35,000 nucleotides of DNA, taken from positions 1 to 35,000 of the forward strand of contig JAHBMJ010004979.1 in NCBI GenBank assembly GCA_018398765.1. The letters run 5' to 3'. Positions 20,667-30,823 of the stretch are shown one piece after another. The stretch's first letter is position 1. The number at the start of each line of letters is the position of its first letter. A program made the translations under genes and the position numbers. The notes beneath the pieces were generated by a model. The model had not been told where the DNA came from and did no database searches. It was given only the letters and a program-made list of their open reading frames with translations. Source of the DNA: Chromera velia. Its lineage: Eukaryota; Sar; Chromeraceae.

Positions 20667-20715
<49 letters not shown>

Positions 20716-20735
20716 GTACATACATGCATACATAC
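20573..20735 (+). repeat. CATA/CA/GA microsatellite block
   Basis: TACA and CA units with CGTACACACA interruptions, then about 13 GA units, then CATA units. Confidence 0.95.
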
Positions 20736-21948
20736 ATACAGGTTGCATGCATGCATTAATACACGGACAGACAGGCAGACACATGTACTTGGTGCATCGC
20801 TGTCACAGTTCAACCTGCAATGTTGCCCAGAAGAACGATGGTGAACGGTGTGATTCTAGCACACAGAGCCCACACTCCCCGCAAGCTCTCTCTCTGTTCT
20901 CATATTGTATTTTGTCCAAACTTCCCACACACTCCCAGAGAGATGGCTCCACAACTGTTTATGGTACGCACATATCAGGAGTATTGAATTGACACATACG
21001 AACAGGCACGCGCATTTTCTCGCCATCAGACAAAAGTTTCCTGATAGAGAGGGTCGGATGGAAACAGAGCTAGTCAAAATGAAAGAAAGAGAAACAGGCA
21101 CAGAGCACAGGACAGAAGACAGGCTGAATTGTCAGACGGTGGCGTCGTCAATCTGCATGTATGCTCAAAAAGAAAAGACGTTCAGACACACCTGCACATG
21201 GACGCCCGACTTTCAAGTTACATGCAACGGTATACCGATCTGTACGCTATACACCGACACATCCACTAGAGAATCGAACACAGAGAGACACGGAAACGGT
21301 TGGACAAAGAAAAAGACCTCTGATTCGCCAAACCCTCTTTTTGGTGTCTCTTCGTCAACCTTATCTTTTCACGCTCCGAGTACGCAGCTGCATCGCTAGG
21401 CTCGGTTTCGAAAGGCAGAAATGCACAGGGGGTATGCAATGATCGGAGTATATGATCAAGGTGTAAGGATGCCGAGTAACAAAGCGCATCTTCAGAAAGC
21501 AGGAAAGAAGCACGCATGATGTATGTATGAAATGTATGGAAGGTCAGACATGCATGCACGTTTCAGTTCAAATAACGCATGCATGCATGCATGCACAGTG
21601 GATTTCAATGGCCCCGGAAAGTTTGCTGCAAACACGATCAGGAATGTTTAGCTTCATTTTCGCTGATCCGGGCCACTCTCAAGGCGTAAATCTGCAATTT
21701 TTGACGGGCAACTTCGAAATTTTTGACTGACCGTTAAAAAATGCTTGACTGTATATATATATATATATATTATGAGGGGATATATGATTAATGCATGAAG
21801 TTGAATGACTTCGCACACGTGCATTGCAGCTTTGGAGAGATGGGCACTGCATGTCACAGCTTTCAATGCAGCAGACAGGTAAAGGATTTGTCTCTTCCAC
21901 CGTACAGTGGTCGACCGAGTAAGAGACTTTCTGTCTTAGTCAATTAGT
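20736..21948. other. Intergenic, upstream of the EGF gene
   Basis: No supported exon. It contains GCATGCATGCATGCATGC at about 21577-21594 and an AT dinucleotide run at 21751-21770. Long plus-strand frames here (about 20905-21399) lack motifs and have repeat-like composition. Confidence 0.45.
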
Positions 21949-21956
21949 TATAAATA
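21949..21956 (+). promoter_or_regulatory. TATA-like box of the EGF-lectin-like gene
   Basis: TATAAATA lies 34 bases before the ATG at 21991. With the usual spacing of about 25-30 bases, transcription would begin around 21980, leaving a very short leader. Confidence 0.4.
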
Positions 21957-21990
21957 TAGACCGTACGTCACTCTCAGATCAGAATTTGCA

Positions 21991-24130
21991 ATGAAGTTCC
22001 TTGCTGCTGCACTGGCATGCGTCGCCACCTCAGCTTACGCGGCTGTTGACTTCGGTTGGTTCAAAATGCTGCCCCCAGAAGCTACGTTGCGCCTTTAGTT
22101 CTTCTCTTTCGCTCCGGTCTTTCCAGACTGCGTTGCAACATGGTCACACATTCTTCTTCCTCCCTCTCTCATTCATGTCTTCTCCGATAGATGTGTTGCA
22201 TAGATGCATGTTGCATGCAGGAAAGCTCGCCGAGAACCTGAAATTCCCTCTCAACTTCGATATTAATGGCAAGAAACAGGACACAAAGACCAAAGGCTAC
22301 GACTACAATGGCTGCGAGGACGACCCCTGTCGGAATGGTCAGTCTGGCTTGCTCTCTTTCTTCATTCCTCTGAGGCCATGCATTCTGTTGGCTTTTTCGC
22401 ATGCAGGCTTTTTCGCATGCAGACTTGAGCTCATTAATCCATAGGCCCTGCAACAAATGCAACTAACATGCGAAGTCGATGTAAGACCAGTATATGTATG
22501 TTTGATCGTGACTCGTTTGTGAGTCTGAATTCTTTCAATGTCAGCCAAAGTCAGAAATAGAAGGACTTTATATATATATATATATATATAGCTGAGCGTG
22601 TTCCATGCATCCATGCATGAAAGCGCTCCTTCTTGATGCGATCGAGTGATCGTCCGACTTGATCCCACCCCCTCTGCTGCAGGCGGCCTCTGTGTCGACG
22701 CTGGCGAGCGATGGTCCGACTACTACTGCTCTTGCCCCTTCCCTTGGTACGGGCAGTTCTGTGAGCTCACCGTTTTGAGGGACATGTGCGACCCCAACCC
22801 CTGCCGGAACGACGGTGTGTGCGAGAACGGTGCTTTGAGTGCCATCTGCTCTTGCCCCTTCCCCTTCTACGGCACGGAATGTGAGCTCGAAGAAAACTTT
22901 CCGGATTTTTGCGACCCCAACCCCTGCCAGAACGACGGTGTGTGCGAGAACGGTGCTTTGAGTGCCATCTGCTCGTGCCCCTTCCCCTTCTACGGCACGG
23001 AATGTGAGCTCGAAGAAAACTTTCCGGATTTTTGCGACCCCAACCCCTGCCAGAACGACGGTGTGTGCGAGAACGGTGCTTTGAGTGCCATCTGCTCGTG
23101 CCCCTTCCCCTTCTACGGCACGGAATGTGAGCTCGAAGAAAACTTTCCGGATTTTTGCGATCCCAACCCCTGCCAGAACGGCGGTGTGTGCGAGAACGGT
23201 GCTTTGAGTGCCATCTGCTCGTGCCCCTTCCCCCTCTACGGCACGGAATGTGAGCTCGAAGAACTGCCTCCAACTCCTCCTAACTGTCCCGCCGGTATGG
23301 TCCGTGCTCCCCAGTCTGACAACGACATTGCCCTCGGCCAGGTCCGGTGTTTGGGCTATGACAACCAATTCGCCCTTCGAACCCAAGCACGGGCATCCTG
23401 CAGGCGCGCCTTTGGAAATGACGCTGAATTGCTTGTGGTGGACTCCGTGGACATTTGGCACATCGCCGGTAACAGGATCTTGCAATTGCAAGCCGGCGCC
23501 GGAGGAGGTAACAGAGGTGCCCGCGCTCGCACTGCGGGAATCCAGATAGCGGCAGTGGAAGGCTTCGAAAACGCCGGGTGGGAGAGCAGCCGGTACTGGG
23601 GCTATGACCTGGACGGCGACCTCACTCCGGATTTCGGTTACGAGTGGCACACGGTCAGTTCATAGAGTAGAGTATCATGCATGGTCCTCTTTTTCTCTGC
23701 AAGCCGTCGTGTCTTTTTTCTCTGTCGCTCAGACAGGAAAGTGCGTGATCTGTCTCAAGAACTCCTCTTGTTTTCTTCTCCACCAGAACCCGTTTATGGA
23801 GCTGTTTGAGTGAAGCCTTGGAGTACGTGCAAGTATACGTCCGACCCCGATTGAAAGAAACGTACGGATACTGCACGCATGCACTAGCTGCAGGCTTCCG
23901 GTTATTTCTGGCGCGAGGGCTTTCCTGATGAAGGCGCGACGAGTTTTGACCCCTCGAGACCAAGAGAGGTCATTTTGGACTTCGACCAACTCGAAAGATC
24001 GGGTGTGGATCCTCCCGGCTGGTTCGGCTTCACTGATTTTCTCGTCTCCGGCGCCGGGAACTTTCGAAATCTGTGTCAGGTGGCGTTGCCCTACTTGCCC
24101 TACTTCGCAGAGACACCCGAAGTCGAATAG
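21991..24130 (+). CDS. Secreted protein with five EGF-like domains and a C-type-lectin-like C-terminus
   Basis: Exons 21991-22054, 22221-22337, 22683-23653 and 23894-24130 join in phases 1, 1 and 0 to give 462 aa ending in TAG. Seen: a signal peptide (MKFLAAALACVATSAYA, cleavage after about residue 17) and a short linker. Five EGF-like domains follow at about 53-87, 96-127, 137-168, 178-209 and 219-250, each C-x4-C-x5-C-x(8-11)-C-x-C-x8-C. The first EGF domain is split by the second intron exactly at CRNG/GLC. The C-terminal 200 residues have four Cys, an ASCRRAFG ... LLVVDSVDIW helix region, an AGIQI strand and a WREGFPDEG turn, a pattern that resembles a C-type lectin fold (inference). Likely extracellular, in adhesion or carbohydrate binding. 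No membrane segment is seen. Confidence 0.82.
22787..23278 (+). repeat. Four tandem 123-bp EGF-coding units
   Basis: Units start at 22787, 22910, 23033 and 23156 (41 codons each). Units 2 and 3 are identical as far as I can read. Unit 1 differs at a few bases (one Arg/Gln change). Unit 4 differs by GAC/GAT, an Asp/Gly and a Phe/Leu change, then diverges at its end. Confidence 0.93.
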
Positions 24131-24728
24131 ACTGCATCGATGGCCGATCCTCGTCTGACTCTTGGCTTTCTGTCAAATTGCTGCAAGACCATCCCGAGCG
24201 TCGTCACTCCTTTCGACTTTCTTATCTGCCAGTGTGTCTGACCGGTGTCTTGCTGACTGAATGCCTGTCCCACTGCTGTCCCAAGAAGCGAGAAGAGAGA
24301 AAAGAAGAAGTAGTAGTAGAAGAAGAAGAAGAAGAAGAAGAAAAGAAGTATGCAACTCCGGCTTTCGTCCGCCCGTATGCCTCAAATTCTCCTGACCGAG
24401 TGGCGTTCATCAACTGAACACACATAATTAAACGGTCGATTCGATGTCTTCCATGTCTCCATGCATCCTCTATGCATGTCTGATTGAACTATTGACTCAG
24501 ATCGAGGTAGGCAACAAAATTGACATCCTTTCCTTCATTGGCTTGAATGACATTCCGCGACTCGTGTGTCTGCGAGTGAATATGACAGTTCCGCTGTGCC
24601 GCACTACTTTACAACGTGAAGCATTTTCTCATGTCGACTGGCCGGCATGGCATCTGCACGAAGTCGTCGATCCGTCCGTCTGTTCTTCTCTGCATGTGTG
24701 CTCCCTCCCCGCTCCTCTTCCTCCAACC

Positions 24729-24729
<1 letters not shown>

Positions 24730-24767
<38 letters not shown>

Positions 24768-24768
24768 C
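24730..24768 (+). repeat. (GACA)n microsatellite
   Basis: About nine GACA units followed by CACAC. Confidence 0.95.
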
Positions 24769-24860
24769 ACAGTCTGAGAGAGACATTTACCGATCTCTCG
24801 CGCACCTCGTATGGACAGTGGAGACGAAAAAGAACAGAGGAGCCGGACTGACGCATTTTC

Positions 24861-25024
24861 GTGCCTCTTTTTTGTCCACACGCATACTCGTGCCCGTTTT
24901 TGTCCGCACGTATATTCGTGCCTTTTTTTTGTCCGCACGTATATTCGTGCCTTTTTTTGTCCGCACGCACAGTACTCATGCCTTTTTCTATCCGCGACTC
25001 CGCGCGCATGTTCGTGCCTTTTGT
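24861..25024 (+). repeat. T-tract minisatellite, about 28-30-bp unit, about 6 copies
   Basis: Each unit has TCGTGCC, seven to eight Ts, then GTCCGCACG and an AT-rich step. Each junction forms a short palindrome (GCACG-TATATT-CGTGC). Later units diverge. No coding meaning is seen. Confidence 0.8.
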
Positions 25025-25997
25025 TGTTCGTCAAATGTGGTCCAAGCGGGCGCAGACTGACGTACCAATTGCTAGACCAATTGAAATGTCTGGCTTTATT
25101 TCATGCAGGATCGATCATTCACATGTAATATTCGTTTTCATTCTGTTCAATTGACTTCAATGATTGATCACCGACATAATTCGGCCAACTGAGATTAAAC
25201 GCTGGTCGGGGCTGGTGCTAATGCACGCACATGTCCTAGCACATGTCACATGTGTCTGTTCATGAAAGCGAATTTTTTTTTTGCATAGTATTATTAAACT
25301 TTGCACTAGAGTTTGCAAGTCTTAGACTGTTACTAACTAGGTTACTAAGTCTGTTAGTCAATATATTCCAAGTTAAGCTGCTATACAGCTATTTGACTAT
25401 TTGAACTTGAAAGCTGTTATAAACATTTTATACCAATTTTAATTTATACCTAGTCATGCTAGTAGTCGATGCTAGTCATGCAACTCATTCAAGTCTCATT
25501 AAAATACTTGCCAGTGTTTTTTCAAAAGTCTCAAAGGCCTACAGTAGTTCGACTTTGTGTACTTTAAGCTAGGTTTGAAGTTACCAAAGTTTACTAGAAA
25601 GTTTAAGTTATTACACCGTATTATACTACTTATATCCTGTATTCATTCATTCATTCATTCATTTATTCATTCATTCATTCATTCATTCATTAAGAGTCAT
25701 ATTTTTTTTTAATATTTAGAAAATGAAATTAAGTCCAGACTTAACCAGAGAACCATCTGAAAAGTATAGTGAATAATATAGCTATATAGGCTAAACTAGC
25801 GTAAAAAATTGATAATTGTGATTGTGTTTTATTTTTCAATTTACTATTAAAGTTACTAATATTTGAACGAACATTCGAGATGAGATTTTATGAGACTTTT
25901 TCAAGTTTTACATAACATGTACTGGCACTGCACTCAGAGTCTCACTTTCTCTCAGAAAGTGCAACATTCGATGGCATCACGCTAGTCAAAATTCACA

Positions 25998-27046
25998 TAG
26001 TGACCATGTTTGATTTGATTATATTTGATTTGATTTGATTTGATTTGATTTAATTTGATTTGATTTGAGCTTCAACCTCAAATATTTGATATTTGAGGTA
26101 AGATTTGAGGTTAACCTCTTAGGGTTCCTCACTGAGTCACTGACTTATTGTCACTCTGATCATTTTTCTTATGACAATAGTTATCAGAACATTTCTGATG
26201 TGTGTTTCAAAAATTTAAAAAAATATATATAAAATTATAACTTATCAGTTCCGTAAAAAAAATTTACCTGTGTGGCAGTGTATATATACTAGTCACTGAG
26301 ATTCACTCTAGTACTAATAGAGACTAAGAACGTAAAATTGATAGATTTGAAATTGCATATGACTTTTTATTGATACGATAAAGTTAGAGCACGTACCAAA
26401 ATTGGGGTAACAATCACTCAGCTTTATGGCACTTCCTTTTTCTCTTCTTCATGATCACTTTCTTCAATGTGAATCGAATCGATCGGTGGTAGGAGCTGCT
26501 AAGAGCTTTTTTTCTAGCTTTTCGGCTTTCCAGGAGTAGGTGCTCCTGGGCTTCTATTCGGTTGCGGAGAGATGACAATGGGGTGAGACAGAGAACCGCG
26601 CACACGTTTGCTATTGCTGTTGGTGTTGGAACCATCCTGTTTCTGGGCAGCTAAGCATCTAGAGTTGGTAAGTTCGGCTACCCTCTGTGCCGCGCCAGGG
26701 CCGACAACAAGCCCCTTGTGTTGGAGGTAAATATAGAGAGGTCGGTAGCTTGAATGAAGTAAAAAGGGGTGAAACGTCAATTTCAGTGCAGCTCAAAACA
26801 TTTTTTTTTTGAGAGCAAACCATCAAGATTCAGGTTTTTTCATTTGAATCAGCATGCGTGACGGATCGGTACTTGCAAAAGTTTTTTCGGGACCTTTATA
26901 TTTGAGGTTGAAAGTCATATTAATCAAATATTTGATCGTATTTGATAAGTCTTTAAACACTAGGTCTTCCCTGACTAGATATTTGATTTGAGCTTAAGCC
27001 CTACCTCAAATCAAATCAAATTAAATCAAATCAAACATGGTCACTA
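25998..27046. mobile_element. hAT-like nonautonomous element, copy 1 (1049 bp)
   Basis: The inverted ends begin TAGTGACCATGTTTGATTTG and end with its reverse complement up to 27046. Arrays of TTTGA occupy the subterminal regions at both ends. The flanks AATTCACA (25990-25997) and AATTTATA (27047-27054) match at 6 of 8 bases, the two differences being C/T. 8-bp duplications and TAG..G termini are typical of the hAT superfamily. The 289-bp core (26465-26753) is richer in GC and differs from copy 2. It contains a minus-strand frame ending in KKRKRKCHKAE, whose last codons lie in sequence shared with copy 2. No DDE transposase is present. Confidence 0.85.
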
Positions 27047-27106
27047 AATTTATATGCGTGTACAGTCATTTTTAGATACAACTTGTCACCCCGATGATTC
27101 TCTAAG

Positions 27107-28065
27107 TAGTGACCATGTTTAATTTGATTATATTTGATTTGATTTGATTTGATTTGATTTGATTTGAGCTTCAACCTCAAATATTTGATATTTGAGGTAA
27201 GATTTGAGGTTAACCTCTTAGGGTTCCTTACTGAGTCACTGACTTATTGTCACTCTGATCATTTTTCTTATGACAATAGTTATTAGAACATTTCTGATGT
27301 GTGTTTCAAAAATTTAAAAAAATATATTCAATATTATAACTTATGAGTTCCGTAAAAAAAATGTGCCTGTGTGGCAGTGTATATACACTAGTTACTGAGA
27401 CTCACTCTAGTACTAATAAAGATTAAGAACGTAAAAATTATGGTAAAATTGATAGATTTGAAATTGCATATGACTTTTTGTTGATACGATAAAGTTAGAG
27501 CACGTACCAAAATTGAGGTGACAATCACTCAGCTTTATGGCACTTCCTTTTCCTCTTCTTCATGGTCACTTTCTTTTTTTTGCGTACCCGGCTCTAAAAA
27601 CAAATGCCTCCTTCTTCCCGTTCAACCCTGTCAGATTGTGTGACATGTCTTTATGAGGTATAAAATGTTTGCAGACGCTTAAAAAGGGGGCCGTAAAAGA
27701 TGTTCCAGCACCAGAAAAGTCAACACAGCTGTTCAAGAAAACGTTCAGCTGATCGGTTTACCTCTGCATGAAGTAAAAAGGGGTGAAACGTCAATTTCAG
27801 TGCAGCTCAAAACGTTTTTTTTTTGAGAGCAAACCATCAAGATTTAGGTTTTTCTGAAATTTTTCATTTGAATCAGCATGCGTGATGGATCGGTACTTAC
27901 AAAAGTTTTTTCAGGACCTTCATATTTGAGGTTGAAAGTCATATTGATCAAATATTTGATCGTGTTTGATAGGTCTTTAAACACTAGGTCCTCCCTGACT
28001 GGATATTTGATTTGAGCTTAAGCCCTACCTCAAATTAAATCAAATCAAATCAAACATGGTCACTA
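27107..28065. mobile_element. hAT-like nonautonomous element, copy 2 (959 bp)
   Basis: Same orientation as copy 1, 60 bp downstream. Ends are TAGTGACCATGTTT and its reverse complement. The flanking 8-bp duplication is perfect: TCTCTAAG at 27099-27106 and 28066-28073, so this insertion is younger than copy 1. About 470 bp on the left and about 300 bp on the right closely match copy 1, but the core (27576-27767, 192 bp) is unrelated by eye. No coding frame is seen in the core. Confidence 0.92.
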
Positions 28066-28268
28066 TCTCTAAGGCAGAGGCCCAATATCAACTTAAAATA
28101 TTACTATACCTTTCTATGTAAACAATTTGAGTGTGTTAGTTTTTTTCTGATTCATAGCTAATCCTAGCAATGCTTACTCCAACCACCAGCGTTGTTGTCA
28201 GGCCCCCTTTCTTCTTCTTGTCTCGAGCCTGCATGCCAGGCCTGGTCCCGAGCCCCGGAGCCCTCTTT

Positions 28269-29073
28269 CACGGTTTGCCCTGTTCAGACAGACAAACTAC
28301 TAGGTAAATACTAAAATTGCACTAGCATTTAAATAGAATTTACTAGGGAAATACTAGGCCCGTAACTAGGGTAGTTAGGGCATGTTACACTGTAGGTGCT
28401 TAGTATTTCTAAAATCATACTAGGGCATGCACTATAGCATCAAGATTAGTACAGTTTTAGCACTTCACTGTTTTAACAATAGAAGCAAATTGACTTATAA
28501 TGAAGAGACATGTGGGTATGCATGACCTGAGACATCGATCAGACATCAATCTTGTCATCTTTCCGTCATCCAACCAAATTTTCCGTCAATATTTGCCTAA
28601 ATGGCTGTGAGCTTGTTTCTGCATGACCGCATGATCGACAGTTAATTCGATACTGCATGCACATCGCTGCCGGCCGTTGTCGCATAAGTTCGTCTCTTAC
28701 GCACCCTTGTCGTTCTTTTGTCGATCGTACGTTGTAAAATGTTATAAATGAGAAACGTCCTAAACTTTCCACAAGTTAGCATCGATCTATATATATTTGT
28801 TTAATCAAGCTTATATCACTCTAAACAATCAGTTTAAAACAATTTTATCTTCTACTGTTGTACCATTTACTAGACCATGTATTATCATAGATGTTACTAT
28901 GAGACATACTAAGAAAATTCTGTAGCATCTTTTTTCGTTTGCTAAAATAATGCCTAATATTTTTTTTTATTAAAAAAAAAATCCTAGTATTTCAATAGCA
29001 TTTACCCAGATTGCCCTAGAGTATGCAGGGCATCTATCATAGTAGTTTGTCTGTCCAAACAGGGCAAACCGTG
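28269..29073. mobile_element. 805-bp TIR element, different family
   Basis: The left end CACGGTTTGCCCTGTT plus GACAGACAAACTACTA is repeated inverted at 29040-29073 with two mismatches over about 34 bp. The interior is AT-rich with many 'ACTAG' and 'TAAATACTA' words and no coding frame. No target duplication is convincing: the flanks CCCTCTTT and TTGACGCC do not match. Confidence 0.78.
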
Positions 29074-30062
29074 TTGACGCCCTCGATCTGCCGCCTGGAA
29101 GGAATGAAGTCGTCCATAGTCCTTAATAGTCTCCTTGAAGCCCAACCACCTGCGACAAATAATGTCCATTTGTGAACTCAGGTTTGGTTTTAATGTGTGA
29201 GTTGTGTACGATTCATGATGTGAAGGACCTTTTGTGCAGTCGAATTTCCACGGCGTCATCGGAACACAATCAAGCCAATTGGAGGAAATTAAATCGAAAA
29301 GAAAGAGCCAGCCAGGGTGCTTACATGAGCATCGCCAAAAAGATCGATCGAGAGATCCCGGCCCGAAGAAAATTTAAAGCTCTCAGCAAACTTCAGTCGC
29401 AAAACAAGTGTGCCAGAGGGTCGATCAGAATTGATTTTTGTTGCTAGAAGGATGCACATTGCAAGAGGGCGTTAAAGAAAGGTCGACCGAGCAAAAAAAA
29501 AAAAGAGAAAGAGAAAATGAGTAACGAAACCAGAGACGATGAGACAAAGTTCTCAGAATAATCTCGGAGAGGCAATTCATTTTTTCTGCTTGTCGGTACA
29601 CCTTCTGAAGAAAGACCTTGTCTGTTATGTGGGGCGGGCTTCGACCTCCTTTCTGTTTAATTCTCGTCACCCCGTCCTCGTTCCTGCATGACTCTCCCGA
29701 CAGACCTTCGTCCTCCCTCTCCCCTCCTCCCCCGGTTTTCTCTTCTTCGTACGAGCACCCCCTGCTTCCCTGCATCTACAGCTTCATCCGTCAAAACACG
29801 CACAGACGCGCACACGACACAACAGACTAGACCAAACCGGACATACCTTCTCCTCAAGGCACAGATCACACACGTACAGACCGATCACCCACACTGCGTG
29901 CCGTGTTTGCATCCGGCATCCGTTTTCTGATCGCAATTGTGCACACGCGCACGCGAAGTGCAACTGTTCCTCACAGGGGACGCACTGATCCGCACACATC
30001 CAGACACACGCGCACGAAAAGAGAAGCAACTTTGGCGACGAAACACACACACATACACACAA

Positions 30063-30101
<39 letters not shown>

Positions 30102-30109
30102 ACACACAC

Positions 30110-30140
<31 letters not shown>

Positions 30141-30151
30141 TACACACACAC
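29074..30151. other. Region with candidate minus-strand exons and a CA repeat
   Basis: A minus-strand candidate starts after TCGCAG near 29151 and stays open to the TIR element at 29073. Another candidate on the minus strand lies at about 29700-29775 after GATGCAG. Neither has a recognised motif or a verified partner exon. Confidence 0.25.
30040..30151 (+). repeat. (CA)n microsatellite
   Basis: About 110 bp of CA units with a few CCA and TACA interruptions. It begins immediately after the donor of the minus-strand exon at 30152-30370, so the donor GTGTGT is the repeat itself. Confidence 0.96.
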
Positions 30152-30370
30152 GTTCCGAAGAGGAGCCCCTGCGTCCTCAGGAATGGATCCAGTGTCCCAG
30201 CTGTCCTCATGTGCGTGGCCTCGATCACATGTTGAGACAGTCGCCTCTACGCGGTCCGGGGGGGGGGGATCGAAGAACTTAGCCAGTGGCATTCCTCCCA
30301 AAAGAGTCTTCGTAGAAGCCCAACCAGGATTTAAGGTCACCGAGACAGACTTCAAGTGGTCCCCGTAAAC
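30152..30370 (-). CDS. Exon of an unidentified minus-strand gene
   Basis: A 73-codon open segment bounded by acceptor CTTGCAG (before 30370) and donor GTGTGT (at 30151). It is phase 0 at both ends, with ordinary codon use and no stop. The peptide begins VYGDHLKSVSVTLNPGW and is mixed hydrophilic with a PPPP run. I do not recognise it. Neighbouring exons could not be joined with matching phases. Confidence 0.45.
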
Positions 30371-30473
30371 CTGCAAGATAGTGTGAGAAACGGGTGTAAG
30401 TTTCTGCAGAGTGTTCAGGCTGTTGAACTTTCTGTTTTTCGCTTCTACTCCTAACCGATAGACAGCACTCGCT

Positions 30474-30550
30474 TCCTTCCTTCCTTCCTTCCTTCCTTTT
30501 TTTCTCCGTTCCTTCCTGCCTTTCTTCCTTGCTTTCGTTCTTTTTTTCTG
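30474..30550 (+). repeat. (TTCC)n microsatellite
   Basis: Imperfect TTCC/TTTC units, about 75 bp, best at 30474-30498. Confidence 0.85.
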
Positions 30551-30699
30551 CGTAGGGGGGGGAGAGGGGGGAGTAAGTGGACCTCGACGACCGGCAGTGG
30601 ACCTCGGGAAAAATCCGGAACATTAATGCTGCTATGCTGAGGAAGGTCTTCTGCCTAGTTGGACAAACGACCACGTAGAAAGCATACATTCTGAACTGT

Positions 30700-30823
30700 G
30701 GTTGAGAGCCTGTGCCTGTTCACTACTCAGGAGGACTGTGCAGTAAGAGACTGAAGAGACAGTGGAGTCGGTCGTGGAGCTTGCAAGGTAGGTCAAGAGA
30801 ACAAAGAGGCGGAAAGGTGACAT
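30700..30823 (-). CDS. Possible first exon with signal peptide (weak)
   Basis: An ATG at 30823 opens a peptide starting MSPFRLFVLLTYLASS, a plausible signal sequence, then a Ser/Thr-rich stretch to a GTATGC donor near 30690. It could be the first exon of the gene that includes 30152-30370, but the donor phase does not directly match. Confidence 0.2.

Larger units (their letters stand above)
24131..25997. other. Repeat-rich intergenic region downstream of the EGF gene
   Basis: No supported gene. It includes GAA repeats (about 24312-24346), GACA repeats (24730-24768), the T-tract minisatellite at 24861-25024 and ATTC repeats (about 25643-25690). 25260-25990 is AT-rich with many 'ACTAG' words typical of old TE sequence in this window. 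Confidence 0.5.

Noticed and set aside
19658-20784. Cys-Val and Thr-His repeat ORFs
   Set aside because: Translations of CA and GA microsatellites.
22568-23650. 360-aa minus-strand ORF with internal repeats opposite the EGF exon
   Set aside because: Antisense shadow of the EGF units; it runs into an AT repeat and lacks its own motifs.
28261-29081. 8-bp target duplication for the 28269-29073 element
   Set aside because: Flanks CCCTCTTT and TTGACGCC do not match; a shared GCCCTC farther out does not sit at the TIR ends.
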